Assembly (NCBI GenBank): GCA_964442785.1
Contig: CAYTZW010000044.1
Location: 1 to 6,509 of the forward strand
Direction: 5' to 3'
Length of the DNA stretch: 6,509 nt
Origin: SIG223 sp964442785
GTDB lineage: Bacteria; Bacillota_I; Bacilli_A; RFN20; DUOF01
Positions within the stretch are counted from its first letter, which is position 1, and each line of letters begins with the position of its first letter. The notes beneath the pieces were generated by a model. The model did no database searches and was not told where the DNA came from. It saw only the letters and a list, made by a program, of their open reading frames with translations. Below, in pieces: positions 6,400 through 6,509 of the stretch. Position numbers and translations under genes: made by a program.

Positions 6400-6423
6400 A
6401 ACCCTACAAAAATTTAAAGAACC
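6400..6423 (-). repeat. Right terminal inverted repeat of the 427-bp element
   Basis: It begins GGTTCTTTAAATTTTTGTAG on the minus strand. An 18-bp core at 6401-6418 is the exact reverse complement of 6002-6019. Confidence 0.7.
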
Positions 6424-6424
6424 T

Positions 6425-6458
6425 AAAAAAAACTCCTATGAAATTCACAAGAGTTTTT
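6425..6458 (-). terminator. Minus-strand terminator at the right end, interrupted by the element
   Basis: On the minus strand, AAAAACTCTTGTG, loop AATTT and CATAGGAGTTTTT pair over 13 bp (two wobbles), and the T-tract runs on to 8 Ts. The right target duplication of the 427-bp element lies within this T-tract. On the + strand the two wobbles become A/C mismatches, so minus is the better orientation. It probably served a gene beyond the right edge. Confidence 0.7.
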
Positions 6459-6482
6459 GGCTCTTTAAATTCTGGGGTGGTT
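6459..6482. repeat. 24-bp inverted repeat flanking the locus, right arm
   Basis: Exact reverse complement of 32-55. The match fails at the next base on the outer side (6483 against 31) and at the inner junction (6458 against 56), so the repeat is sharply 24 bp. Confidence 0.9.
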
Positions 6483-6509
6483 AAAAAAAATAAGGCAAGC
6501 ACTCTAAAA
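6459..6509 (+). mobile_element. Right-edge IS-like end, partial
   Basis: From 6459 rightward the sequence starts GGCTCTTTAAATTCTGGGGT and matches the left-edge end perfectly for 24 bases (to 6482), then diverges into an A-rich stretch. The body of the element would lie beyond the right edge. It abuts the terminator hairpin ending at 6458. Confidence 0.5.

Larger units (their letters stand above)
5997..6423 (+). mobile_element. 427-bp non-autonomous insertion element (MITE or deleted IS), ISL3-like ends
   Basis: The left end (5997-6020) and the reverse complement of the right end (6400-6423) agree at 21 of the first 23 bases. The right end reads GGTTCTTTAAATTTTTGTAG inward. The element is flanked by TAAAAAAA at 5989-5996 and 6424-6431, an 8-bp target duplication. 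Ends starting GGNTCTTT and 8-bp duplications are, as I recall, features of the ISL3 family. Inside are a ribosome site with a short N-terminal-like reading frame and a C-terminal-like reading frame, both on the + strand, suggesting internal deletion of a transposase gene. It has no intact transposase, so any movement would need a helper. The A-rich duplication is low complexity, which weakens it slightly. Confidence 0.65.

Noticed and set aside
6243..6509. Plus-strand open frame of 89 codons running off the right edge.
   Set aside because: It has no start codon at its head and reads through a terminator, the element end, a second hairpin and an IS end. Only the first part may be a transposase vestige.

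Overview
The window is AT-rich DNA dominated by one giant minus-strand gene of 1907 codons, at 5853 down to 130. The protein has a Gram-positive-style signal peptide, seventeen tandem Ig-like modules, and a C-terminal hydrophobic helix with a basic tail. The intrinsic terminators, the wobble-matched Shine-Dalgarno site and the low GC point to a low-GC member of Bacillota, probably a gut Bacilli or Erysipelotrichales-like lineage. That placement is inference. All 14 tryptophans are TGG and no in-frame TGA occurs, so the gene reads in the standard bacterial code and not the Mycoplasma code.

Layout from left to right on the + strand: 1-55 is the end of an IS-like element continuing off the left edge. 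56-129 holds the terminator of the giant gene. 130-5853 is the gene. 5854-5996 holds its ribosome binding site, leader and promoter. The promoter spacer is made almost entirely of a (TA)10 tract. 5997-6423 is a 427-bp non-autonomous insertion element with 24-bp inverted ends, an 8-bp target duplication and what look like vestiges of a transposase start and end. 6425-6458 is a second minus-strand terminator, into whose T-tract the small element inserted. 6459-6509 is another IS-like end, whose first 24 bases are the exact reverse complement of 32-55.

The gene appears to be a monocistronic surface adhesin or stalk protein. It has its own promoter and terminator, and it is insulated from upstream transcription by two terminators. 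The most interesting point is that its promoter spacing depends on a dinucleotide repeat, which suggests on/off phase variation by replication slippage. A highly repetitive coding array, able to change length by recombination, gives a second layer of variability. Related inverted IS ends on both sides suggest the locus sits in a mobile or repeat-rich neighbourhood.
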